10,342 nucleotides of DNA from Ruminococcus flavefaciens (GCA_902792495.1 CADBAC010000017.1:1-10342); one strand, 5' to 3'. Positions 1-6,360 are shown, numbered from the stretch's first letter. Numbers and translations: made by a program. The notes: a model not told the origin generated them from the sequence alone.

Positions 1-1
1 T

Positions 2-148
2 GATTCGACCGAACTTGTATTCACTGATGAGATAGACGAGATCATCACAGACTGCATACAAGCTTATTTCAAGAAGGAGAAGTCCGTTGATGAGACTGCC
101 GAGCTTATAAACAGCAAGGTTTCCATCCTTCTCAGCGAGCAGAGCTGA
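2..148 (+). CDS. C-terminal end of an extracellular solute-binding protein (partial, 5' end outside window)
   Basis: An open frame enters from the left edge and ends at TGA 146-148, giving 48 residues, followed at once by an in-phase second stop (TAA 149-151). The tail contains an acidic helix (FTDEIDEIITDC), then AYFKKEKSVDETAELINS and a final amphipathic helix ending LLSEQS. The pattern 'I..I...I..YF..EKS.DETA..I...V...LSE' is typical of the last two helices of family 1 carbohydrate-binding lipoproteins of ABC importers, whose C-termini read like '...YFSGEKTAEEAAKNIQNRV...'. The position directly upstream of another carbohydrate transporter fits. Only the last 48 residues are visible, so the ligand and the N-terminal lipobox cannot be judged. 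It is probably the last gene of its transcription unit, since a hairpin terminator follows. Confidence 0.6.
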   Translation, partial: DSTELVFTDEIDEIITDCIQAYFKKEKSVDETAELINSKVSILLSEQS

Positions 149-175
149 TAAAGACGTTTTCACCACTTCCTATAA

Positions 176-222
176 AGAATGCCCTGTGACTGCGGTCACG
201 GGGCATTCTGCTTTATATTGTT
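176..222 (+). terminator. Rho-independent terminator after the upstream gene
   Basis: A 15-bp stem (176-190 with 195-209; one G-U pair) closes a 4-base loop TGCG at 191-194. The arms are AGAATGCCCTGTGAC and GTCACGGGGCATTCT. A modest T-rich stretch (CTTTATATT) follows. It lies 28 bases after the stop of the upstream gene. The long, strong stem outweighs the poor T tract; upstream A residues opposite the downstream T residues could let it work on both strands, but nothing on the minus strand needs it. Confidence 0.8.
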
Positions 223-274
223 ATCAGCACTAATAAAAGGAAAGTCTTTTTGTACAGGGTGACTATTACCTTGA

Positions 275-287
275 TTAATCAGATTAA
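275..287. promoter_or_regulatory. Short perfect palindrome, possible operator
   Basis: TTAATC-A-GATTAA is a 13-bp perfect inverted repeat 48 bases upstream of the -35 box of the operon promoter. Its size and symmetry are those of a dimeric regulator site, but the sequence is AT-rich and could arise by chance; no regulator gene is present in the window to pair with it. Confidence 0.2.
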
Positions 288-306
288 ACTATGTACGTGG
301 ATGTTA

Positions 307-320
307 TGGAAGTGTTAACA
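307..320 (+). promoter_or_regulatory. cre-like site (possible CcpA / LacI-family operator)
   Basis: TGGAAGTGTTAACA differs at one fixed position (T for C in the central CG) from the catabolite-response consensus TGNAANCGNWNNCA. It lies 14 bases upstream of the -35 box. A site at this place would be upstream of RNA polymerase and thus compatible with activation or with a local LacI-family regulator. A single near-match is weak evidence, so this remains a candidate. Confidence 0.3.
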
Positions 321-334
321 AAGCCCCGTATTTC

Positions 335-363
335 TTGACTTTATAGAGAAATTTTGATATACT
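335..363 (+). promoter_or_regulatory. Sigma-A type promoter of the transporter operon
   Basis: The -35 box TTGACT (335-340) and -10 box TATACT (358-363) are separated by exactly 17 bases; each differs from consensus by one base (TTGACA, TATAAT). Transcription should start near 370, leaving a leader of about 45 bases before the chosen start of the binding protein at 416. This start of transcription also argues against the alternative ATG at 371, which would be leaderless. It is the only convincing promoter I find in the window. Confidence 0.75.
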
Positions 364-415
364 TATTTAGATGGATTTAGGCAGTTTGATAGTGTTTGCG
401 GAAAGGAGGTCATGT

Positions 416-3316
416 ATGGGCATTAAGAAATTCCTGCACCGTTTAGCGGCAGGATGTATGTCTTTTGCGGCAGCTGTTACGGCTGTCGATGCGCCTTTAT
501 GCGCCTTTTCCGAGGACGATGCCGTCTCCGGGGATGGACAGTATTATGCGATAGAGCCTGTGGATGACAGTCTCCTTACCTACAGCAGCTATTATGACAA
601 GTACAGCGGCGAGGCTTTCCCCGATGTTTCCGTCGATATTTCGGGAGCCGACTTCGTTTCCGCCTTCGGGGATACCGACAGCGGAAGCTATACCGATTCC
701 GACGGCGATACCCGTGAGGACTGCCTTATATGGGAAAGCCCCGACGGCGAGGTGTCCTACGAATTCGAGATAGCCGAAACTGGCAATTACTGCGTGGATA
801 TGAGCTATTGCCCCATAGATACGGGAACTTCCGCAATTGAGCTTTCTATGAAGATAGACGGTGAACTTCCATACGATACCGCTTCACGTATCAGTCTCGG
901 CAGAGTATGGGTCAACGAAAAGGATATCTACACTGACAGCCGTGGCAATCAGGTGCGCCCTCCGCAGGTGCAGAAGGAAATGTGGCAGGAAAGCTTTTTC
1001 GGCGATATAGACGGACTTTTCAACGAGCCGCTGTTTGTGCATCTGGAAAAGGGAAAGCATGAAGTTACCTTCACATCCGAGCGGGCACGTTTCGTCGTGG
1101 ATAGTTTCAGTTTCCGCAAGCCCGAAACTGTACCTTATTATAAAGACTTCGCTTCGCAGGTGAAGCCCTCGTCTGCCGACTCATTTATAATAGAAGGCGA
1201 GAACGCCATGTACAAGTCGGACCCGACACTTTACCCTACCTACGACAACAACAGCTACCTTGTCTCACCTTCCTCACCCACAAAAATGGTGTACAACACT
1301 CTCGGCAGCAAAAGCTGGAAGAAGGCTTTGCAGACCGTCACATGGGTCATCCCGAAAGAGAATATCCCCGAAAGCGGATGGTACAGCATAGGCATAAAAG
1401 CCCGTCAGAACACTCTGCGTGGCTTTTACTCAAACAGGCGCATCCGCATAGACGGCAAAGTTCCCTGCAAGGAAATGGAACAGGTGAAGTTCTACTATGA
1501 CACCGACTGGAACGTTACTTCTCCCGAAGCTGACGGCGAAAGAGTATGTGTTTACCTTGAATCGGGCAGCGACCATACTGTTTCACTTGAAGCTGTCCCC
1601 GGCGAGATAGGCGATTCCATACGCAGACTTGAGAGCGCAGTCACCGAACTGAACACCTATTACCGCAAGGTGCTGATGATAACGGGACCATCTCCCGATA
1701 AATACACCGATTACTACGTTCACGAAAAGATACCCGAACTGACGGACAGCTTTGAACGCATATCCTCGGAACTTAAAGCTGTTCAGAACGACATAGAGAG
1801 CCTTTCGGGAAGCAAAGGCTCGGAAGCGGCGGCTGTGGGAAATCTGGCGGTAATTCTTGATAAATGCACCGAAAAGCCGCTGAAGATACCATCATACCTT
1901 TCACAGATAAAGAACGGCATTGCTTCCGTTTCCGCATGGATGAGAGACTGCCGTGAACAGCCGCTTGAGGTGGATTACATCGAGTTCATCCCCGCAGGCG
2001 GAAAATTCACAAGCTGTGAGGAGAAATTCCTGCCTGCCGCAAAGTTCAGCATAAAGGCATTTATCGGCTCTTTCTTCGAGGACTACACCACCCTCTCCGA
2101 TGTTACGGGTGAGGACGCTATAAACGTCTGGGTAAGCCTGGGACGGGATCAGGCTCAGGCTGTAAAGGAAATGACCGAGAACCGCTTCATGCAGGAAACA
2201 GGCATCCCCGTTTCCATAAACCTTGTCACAGGCGGAGTTGTGGAAGCTACCCTTGCAGGAAAAGGTCCCGATGTGGCGCTGTTCCTCGGCGGAGAATTCC
2301 CCGTCAATCTGGCAGCAAGAGGACTTCTTGCAGACGTTTCGCAGTTCAGCGGCTATGACGAGACCGTACAGCGTTTCGGCGAAAGCGCCATGACTCCTTA
2401 CACCTATAACGGCGGAGTTTACGGACTCCCCATCAGCAGAAGCTGGCCTATGATGTTCTATCGCACAGATGTGCTCAGTGAACTGGGGATAAACTCCCCT
2501 CCCGAAACATGGAGCGAACTTATAGATATGCTCCCTGCCCTGCAAAGGAACTATATGTCCGTGGGACTGGTACTGCCCCCTGCGAATATCTCGCCTGCCA
2601 CCGAGACAGGCCATACCTTTGCAATGCTTATGCTGCAAAAGGGAATGAATTACTACAACTCAGACCTTACCGCTTCATCGTTCAGCAGTGTTGAGGCTGT
2701 GCAGTCCTTTGAGGAGTGGACCGACTTTTACACTAAATACAGCTTCAGCCAGTCCTATGACGCATTCAGCAGATTCAGGACAGGCGAGTACCCGATAGTG
2801 ATATCCAACTACACATTCTTCAATCAGCTTGCCACCGCATCCCCCGAAATAAAGGGACTGTGGAACTTCTGCCCTGTGCCGGGAACTCTCCGTGAGGACG
2901 GCACGATATCCCATGCGGCAAACTCAGGCGGCTCGGGTGCTGTCATCTTCAATAAGGTGAAGAACAAGGAAAACGCATGGAAGTTCGTGAAATGGTTCAC
3001 CGATGCCGATACTCAGGCTGAATACGGCACAAGAATAGAAGGTCTCATGGGAACTATGGGACGTTTCGACACCGCAAACACCGAGGCTCTCGAAAGGCTT
3101 TCATGGTCAAACGATGAACTGAAACGTCTTGAAGCGCAAAGGGACGAACTGAGGGAGATCCCCATTATCCCGGCTTCATACGCTGTAACGAGAAATATCA
3201 TGAACGCTTTCCGTGAAACGGTCAACGAGGGAGAGAATCCCCGTGATACGCTGATATGGTACGATCGTGACATAAACGATGAGATAAAGCGCAAGAACAG
3301 GGAACTCGGTAAGTAG
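416..3316 (+). CDS. Large multidomain extracellular solute-binding protein of a carbohydrate ABC transporter
   Basis: This 966-residue secreted protein probably captures a carbohydrate for the permeases downstream. ATG 416 is chosen because AAGGAGG (403-409) lies 6 bases upstream; an in-frame ATG at 371 has no ribosome site. Residues 1-32 are a signal peptide (GIKK start, then a hydrophobic core). Residues about 70-235 form a jelly-roll, CBM6/35-like domain (end strand VVDSFSF). A second such domain starts about 256 (FIIEGENA) and ends about 525 (VDYIEFIP), with an apparent helical insert at about 395-515. Residues about 565-960 are a family 1 solute-binding domain, with GKGPDVALFLGGEFP and MMFYRTDVLSELGI followed by PPETWSEL. 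Ordinary members have 400-550 residues, so this one is about twice as long. No clear lipobox is seen: LAAGC at 10-14 is too early in the signal peptide. The ligand is unknown. Confidence 0.88.
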   Translation: MGIKKFLHRLAAGCMSFAAAVTAVDAPLCAFSEDDAVSGDGQYYAIEPVDDSLLTYSSYYDKYSGEAFPDVSVDISGADFVSAFGDTDSGSYTDSDGDTREDCLIWESPDGEVSYEFEIAETGNYCVDMSYCPIDTGTSAIELSMKIDGELPYDTASRISLGRVWVNEKDIYTDSRGNQVRPPQVQKEMWQESFFGDIDGLFNEPLFVHLEKGKHEVTFTSERARFVVDSFSFRKPETVPYYKDFASQVKPSSADSFIIEGENAMYKSDPTLYPTYDNNSYLVSPSSPTKMVYNTLGSKSWKKALQTVTWVIPKENIPESGWYSIGIKARQNTLRGFYSNRRIRIDGKVPCKEMEQVKFYYDTDWNVTSPEADGERVCVYLESGSDHTVSLEAVPGEIGDSIRRLESAVTELNTYYRKVLMITGPSPDKYTDYYVHEKIPELTDSFERISSELKAVQNDIESLSGSKGSEAAAVGNLAVILDKCTEKPLKIPSYLSQIKNGIASVSAWMRDCREQPLEVDYIEFIPAGGKFTSCEEKFLPAAKFSIKAFIGSFFEDYTTLSDVTGEDAINVWVSLGRDQAQAVKEMTENRFMQETGIPVSINLVTGGVVEATLAGKGPDVALFLGGEFPVNLAARGLLADVSQFSGYDETVQRFGESAMTPYTYNGGVYGLPISRSWPMMFYRTDVLSELGINSPPETWSELIDMLPALQRNYMSVGLVLPPANISPATETGHTFAMLMLQKGMNYYNSDLTASSFSSVEAVQSFEEWTDFYTKYSFSQSYDAFSRFRTGEYPIVISNYTFFNQLATASPEIKGLWNFCPVPGTLREDGTISHAANSGGSGAVIFNKVKNKENAWKFVKWFTDADTQAEYGTRIEGLMGTMGRFDTANTEALERLSWSNDELKRLEAQRDELREIPIIPASYAVTRNIMNAFRETVNEGENPRDTLIWYDRDINDEIKRKNRELGK

Positions 3317-3415
3317 TTGTCAGAAAGCAGAAATCAGTATTGTAGGGGGCGATGCCTACATCGCCCCTCGGCTCTCATCATATAGTGTGGAATGCCGATG
3401 CCTACATCGCCCCTC
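3315..3415. repeat. Composite intergenic repeat: heptamer plus GTAGGGG palindrome and a direct repeat
   Basis: The element begins on the stop codon of the binding protein. AGTTGTCAGA (3315-3324) leads into two heptamers AGAAAGC-AGAAATC (3322-3335), then GTAGGGG (3342-3348). Next comes a hairpin with a 9-bp stem GGGGCGATG (3346-3354) and CATCGCCCC (3359-3367) around loop CCTA. The 20 bases CGATGCCTACATCGCCCCTC occur twice, at 3350-3369 and 3396-3415, so the right half has been duplicated with a 46-base period. The same parts recur at 6134-6420. It looks like a dispersed, non-coding REP-like repeat; function unknown. Confidence 0.75.
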
Positions 3416-3502
3416 AGTAGGGAGCCCGCCCTCGGCTTTGCTCAGAGCTGAAACCTTGTTTGCAGGCTGAATCGGAAATTATTGATATCGGGAGCTGATT
3501 AT

Positions 3503-4021
3503 ATGAAAGATTATGCTTTACTACTGCCCATACTATTTATTTTTCATGATATGGAAGAAATAATCGGGTTTCGTTATTTTTTCGGAAACAACAAACAGCT
3601 TTTTGAGCGTTTTCCAAAGATAACCGCAGTATACAAAGATTTCTCGACTGAGGGATTTGCATTAGCTGTATATGAGGAGTTTATCCCATTCTTTGGGATC
3701 AGTTTATTAGATTATTTCTTTCCGTGTAAAGTGCTAAACGTACTGTGGTTTGGTCTTATGATCTCTTTGACAGCACATTTCCTTGTGCATATCGGGCAGA
3801 GCATTTATATCAGGAAGTATATACCTTCGCTGATAACAAGCCTTATCTGCTTACCTCCGAGTGTAATGATCATCCTAAAATCATTGAGCAATATCAATAT
3901 TGATTTGGCGACTATCATTCTGATACCTGCCGCAATCATCGGAATGATTATTAATCTGAAGTTTGCTCATAGTCTCATGCATAAATACGGTAAAAACTTA
4001 GCGGCTAATTCTGATTTATAA
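3503..4021 (+). CDS. HXXEE domain-containing integral membrane protein
   Basis: A 172-residue hydrophobic protein with the signature that names the HXXEE family: H15-D-M-E18-E19 at the end of the first hydrophobic stretch. Further conserved-looking polar residues are E58-E59 (VYEEF) and H92/H96 (AHFLVHIGQ); clustered His and Glu in membrane helices could bind a metal, but that is inference. I count four or five membrane segments. ATG 3503 is preferred over the in-frame TTG at 3482 because GGGAG (3490-3494) is well placed for it. The family has no established function that I know. The gene is clearly richer in A and T than its neighbours and splits the binding-protein and permease genes, with repeats upstream and hairpins downstream, so it looks like a later arrival in the operon. 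No convincing promoter of its own is visible. Confidence 0.8.
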   Translation: MKDYALLLPILFIFHDMEEIIGFRYFFGNNKQLFERFPKITAVYKDFSTEGFALAVYEEFIPFFGISLLDYFFPCKVLNVLWFGLMISLTAHFLVHIGQSIYIRKYIPSLITSLICLPPSVMIILKSLSNINIDLATIILIPAAIIGMIINLKFAHSLMHKYGKNLAANSDL

Positions 4022-4069
4022 GAATAGTGCCAACGAGCGAAAGCAGAGCATGGTCAGCGTACAGAGTAA

Positions 4070-4118
4070 GGCGCTTGCGCCGAATCGTGACCGCCGGCGG
4101 AGGCTCTCCGCTAATTTT
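4070..4118 (+). terminator. Two adjacent hairpins, possible weak terminator after the HXXEE gene
   Basis: A GC-rich hairpin GGCGC-TT-GCGCC (4070-4081) is followed by GCGGAG-GCT-CTCCGC (4097-4111) and then TAATTTT (4112-4118). The second hairpin with its short T run has the form of an intrinsic terminator, but stem (6 bp) and T run are both short. If it works it would cut the permease genes off from the upstream promoter, so partial termination or an mRNA-processing or stabilising role is as likely. The GC-rich stretch 4028-4111 may itself be a dispersed repeat. Confidence 0.4.
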
Positions 4119-4138
4119 AAAGGGAAGGAGGACAGCAT

Positions 4139-5080
4139 ATGGCACAGATAGCCGCCGAGGATATCGGCAAAAGATCAAAGCAGGAAAAGCGCAGACAGCT
4201 TCTGGTCTCGATAAAACAGAATAAGGAATGCTACCTGATGATAGCGCCGTTTATGCTGTTCTTCATCGTTTTCACAGTGGTCCCCGTCATAATGTCGCTG
4301 CCTATGGGCTTCACCGACTTCAATATGGCTCAGTCTCCGAAATTCGTGGGACTTTCCAACTATACAACGCTTTTCCTTTCGGATAAGATATTCATCCGCT
4401 CCATAAGAGTTACCCTTGTTTTCGCTCTGCTTACGGGACCCGTCAGCTATGTGCTGTGCTTTATGCTGGCATGGCTGATAAACGAACTACCACCAAAGCT
4501 GAAAACCATATTCACGCTGATATTCTATGCCCCGTCAATGGCTAACGTCTACACGGTGTGGCAGCTTATTTTCAGCGGAGATATCAACGGCTACCTCAAT
4601 TCATTCCTGATAGAACTGGGGATCATCAACTCCCCTGTGCAGTGGCTGACAGACGGACGCTACGTACTGGGAGTTACCATAGTGGTACAGCTGTGGATAT
4701 CCCTTGGCGCAGGCTTCCTTGCGCTCCGTGCAGGTTTCCAGAATATAGACCGCTCACTCTACGAAGCGGCGGCAATTGAGGGAATACGCACCAAATGGCA
4801 GGAACTGATATACATCGTTATCCCGTCAATGGGACCGCAGATGATGTTTGCGGCGGTAATGCAGATAGTAAGCTCATTCACCGCAGGCACTGTTGCTCAG
4901 AGCCTTGTGGGATTCCCCAGCACGGACTACAAAGCCCACACCATCATGACCCATGCCTACGATTACGGCTGGGTAAGGTTTGAGATGGGCTATGCAGCGG
5001 CAATATGCATGATACTCTTTATAGCAATGTTCATCTGCAACAAGCTGATAAGCAAGGCGCTCGGCAAATACTTAGATTAA
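4139..5080 (+). CDS. Carbohydrate ABC transporter permease, MalF/UgpA type
   Basis: A 313-residue inner-membrane protein forming one half of the import channel. ATG 4139 follows AAGGAGG (4125-4131) by 7 bases. After a charged, Lys/Arg-rich cytoplasmic start (residues 1-30), six membrane segments can be traced, the first at about 33-55 (LMIAPFMLFFIVFTVVP). The permease signature for contact with the ATPase is at E209: EAAAIEGIRTKWQELIYIVI followed by P, matching EAA---G---------I-LP with E for D and I for A in the usual DGA. Length is normal for the MalF/UgpA/LacF branch without the long extra loop of E. coli MalF. It pairs with the second permease at 5239. No ATPase gene is in the window; Gram-positive sugar importers often share one encoded elsewhere. 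Confidence 0.93.
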   Translation: MAQIAAEDIGKRSKQEKRRQLLVSIKQNKECYLMIAPFMLFFIVFTVVPVIMSLPMGFTDFNMAQSPKFVGLSNYTTLFLSDKIFIRSIRVTLVFALLTGPVSYVLCFMLAWLINELPPKLKTIFTLIFYAPSMANVYTVWQLIFSGDINGYLNSFLIELGIINSPVQWLTDGRYVLGVTIVVQLWISLGAGFLALRAGFQNIDRSLYEAAAIEGIRTKWQELIYIVIPSMGPQMMFAAVMQIVSSFTAGTVAQSLVGFPSTDYKAHTIMTHAYDYGWVRFEMGYAAAICMILFIAMFICNKLISKALGKYLD

Positions 5081-5221
5081 TGCGTAATTCGTAATGCGTA
5101 ATGCGTAATTAATTGTGTCAGCTTCGCTGACATATCTGAAAGATTGTGAATTCGTAATTTTATAATTCATCCCCGTCAGGGGATACCATAATTACGCATT
5201 ACGAATTACGAATTACGCATT
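5079..5221. mobile_element. MITE-like element with 32-bp terminal inverted repeats
   Basis: The 143-bp segment has ends 5079-5110 and 5190-5221 that are inverted copies of each other with 31 of 32 positions matching. Each end is built from short repeats of TAATGCG and TAATTCG. Inside are two more hairpins: TGTCAGC-TTC-GCTGACA (5116-5132) and ATCCCC-GTCA-GGGGAT (5169-5184). There is no open reading frame of note, so it would be non-autonomous. It overlaps the last two bases of the stop codon of permease 1 and ends just before the ribosome site of permease 2. I find no clear target duplication. Its transcript could fold into one long hairpin between two genes of the operon. Confidence 0.75.
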
Positions 5222-5238
5222 GAAAAGGAGGTGTTATT

Positions 5239-6117
5239 ATGGCGGCAGTCAATACCGAAAAACTCAGGGCTTCAAATAAGCAGGCAGGACGCAGATACGG
5301 CGGCACTATCGCCATATTCACCGTCCTTCTTCTGGTGGGACTTTTCATGCTCCTGCCTATATACCTTACTGTTATAATGTCCATCAAGCCTGTGGAGGAG
5401 CTGTTCATCTTCCCTCCCAAGCTTTACGCAGTAAGGCCGACTCTCGACAATTTCCGTGATATGTTCCGTGATATGAGCAGCAACCGTGTGCCATTCTCAC
5501 GCTACGTTTTCAACAGCATATCCGTTACCGTGACAGTTACGGTGCTCCAGTGCATTTTCTGCTCAATGGCGGCATTTGTGCTGGCTAAGTGCAGATTCCC
5601 GGGAAGTAAGATCATCAACAGCATAATCGTCATTGCTCTCCTCTATCAGAGCAACGTTATCTATATCATGCAGTATATCGTCATGTCAAGGCTTCACCTG
5701 ATAGACAGTCCCCTTGCGCTGATACTGCCGTCGATCGCCTCACCAATGGGACTTTTCCTCATGAGGCAGTCCATCAGTCAGATACCCGATTCCATTATAG
5801 AAGCGGCAAAGGTGGACGGCGCAGGACTTTTCCGCATATGCTGGCAGATAGTCATGCCCAATCAGAAGCCTGCGCTCATGACACTTATCATATTTGCATT
5901 TCAGGCGGCATGGAATATACAGTCAGGCTCACTGGTCTTCAGGGAGGAGTACAAGACTCTCCCAACTGTTGTAACTCAGGCAGCGGCTTCGGGTCTGGCA
6001 AAGGCAGGCGTAGCAATGGCGGCGGCTGTATTCATGCTTGTGCCTCCTATAGTCATATTCATGCTGGCACAGAGACAGGTCATCGAGACTATGGCTCACT
6101 CCGGCATAAAGGAGTAA
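5239..6117 (+). CDS. Carbohydrate ABC transporter permease, MalG/UgpE type
   Basis: A 292-residue membrane protein, the second half of the import channel. ATG 5239 follows AAGGAGGT (5225-5232) by 6 bases. A cytoplasmic basic start (residues 1-27) precedes the first helix (about 30-50, IAIFTVLLLVGLFMLLPIYL); six segments in all. The ATPase-contact motif begins at E188: EAAKVDGAGLFRICWQIVMP, a near-perfect EAA---G---------I-LP. The next helices and the ending IETMAHSGIKE also match the MalG-type family, whose members commonly end with 'GxxxGAVK' or similar. The gene is read in the same direction as permease 1, but separated from it by the inverted-repeat element. It is followed by 352 bases of repeats before the next gene. 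Confidence 0.93.
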   Translation: MAAVNTEKLRASNKQAGRRYGGTIAIFTVLLLVGLFMLLPIYLTVIMSIKPVEELFIFPPKLYAVRPTLDNFRDMFRDMSSNRVPFSRYVFNSISVTVTVTVLQCIFCSMAAFVLAKCRFPGSKIINSIIVIALLYQSNVIYIMQYIVMSRLHLIDSPLALILPSIASPMGLFLMRQSISQIPDSIIEAAKVDGAGLFRICWQIVMPNQKPALMTLIIFAFQAAWNIQSGSLVFREEYKTLPTVVTQAAASGLAKAGVAMAAAVFMLVPPIVIFMLAQRQVIETMAHSGIKE

Positions 6118-6133
6118 GCTGTTTTCAGAGAGC

Positions 6134-6246
6134 AGTTGTCAGAGCGCAGAAAGCAGTTATTAGTGCTTAGTTTTCAGAACGTAGGGGCCGCCTTTGGCCG
6201 TCCTCGGATAGCCGTAGAATTCGTAGGGGCGCACAGTGTGCGCCCT
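6134..6246. repeat. Repeat field, left part: degenerate and intact GTAGGGG palindromes
   Basis: From just after the stop of permease 2 the sequence repeats parts of the 3315-3415 element: AGTTGTCAGA (6134-6143) is identical to 3315-3324 and a single AGAAAGC heptamer follows at 6148-6154. Two GTAGGGG copies come next. The one at 6181 leads a degenerate palindrome (GGCC at 6186-6189 with GGCC at 6196-6199). The one at 6223 leads a clean hairpin, GGGCGCAC (6227-6234) with GTGCGCCC (6238-6245) and loop AGT. No coding potential is apparent. Confidence 0.65.
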
Positions 6247-6276
6247 CAGATAAACGTATAATCCCCGTTATGATAT

Positions 6277-6300
6277 TATAGGGGCGGATATCATCCGCCT
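6277..6300. repeat. REP-like palindrome with ATAGGGG start
   Basis: TATAGGGG (6277-6284) overlaps the left arm of a 7-bp hairpin GGCGGAT (6283-6289) and ATCCGCC (6293-6299) around ATC. The layout 'TAGGGG + variable perfect arms' is shared with the other copies, but the arms differ in sequence, so pairing is kept while sequence changes. A perfect TATAAT lies nearby at 6257-6262 but lacks a -35 box. Confidence 0.6.
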
Positions 6301-6320
6301 GACGATAATGCAGGGATGGC

Positions 6321-6355
6321 AGAAAGCAGAGAGCAGAGAGCAGAAAGCAGAAATC
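6321..6355. repeat. Tandem array of five 7-base units (AGARAGC)
   Basis: Five adjacent heptamers: AGAAAGC, AGAGAGC, AGAGAGC, AGAAAGC, AGAAATC. The last two units plus the next three bases reproduce 18 bases (6341-6358) that are identical to 3321-3338 at the other repeat site. There the array has only two units, so copy number varies between elements. The array lies immediately upstream of another GTAGGGG palindrome, as it does at 3322-3348. Confidence 0.8.
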
Positions 6356-6360
6356 AGTGT

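Noticed and set aside
371..415. Longer N-terminus for the large binding protein, starting at ATG 371
   Set aside because: There is no ribosome site upstream, the predicted transcription start is at about 370, and the extra 15 residues would precede an otherwise normal signal peptide. ATG 416 has AAGGAGG at the right distance.
1901..2638. 245-codon open frame on the minus strand
   Set aside because: It lies wholly inside the large binding protein gene, has no ribosome site, and its translation is Cys/His-rich and of low plausibility; it is a codon-usage shadow.
3482..3502. TTG start for the HXXEE protein
   Set aside because: It has no ribosome site; ATG 3503 has GGGAG at a suitable distance and gives the usual N-terminus running straight into the first helix.
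4027..4224. Possible small basic protein overlapping permease 1
   Set aside because: It is in another frame from the permease, lacks a ribosome site, and covers GC-rich hairpins that explain its arginine-rich translation.
5079..5221. Riboswitch or attenuator ahead of permease 2
   Set aside because: The long matching ends made of repeated TAATGCG/TAATTCG words and the exact fit between stop codon and ribosome site point to an inserted element; no known riboswitch core is recognisable.
6257..6262. Perfect TATAAT as -10 box of a promoter for the NHL gene
   Set aside because: No -35-like hexamer lies 16-18 bases upstream (that region is a palindrome arm), and the distance to the gene is over 200 bases through repeats.
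6321..6355. CRISPR-like array
   Set aside because: The units are 7 bases, directly adjacent, without spacers; it is a simple tandem repeat.
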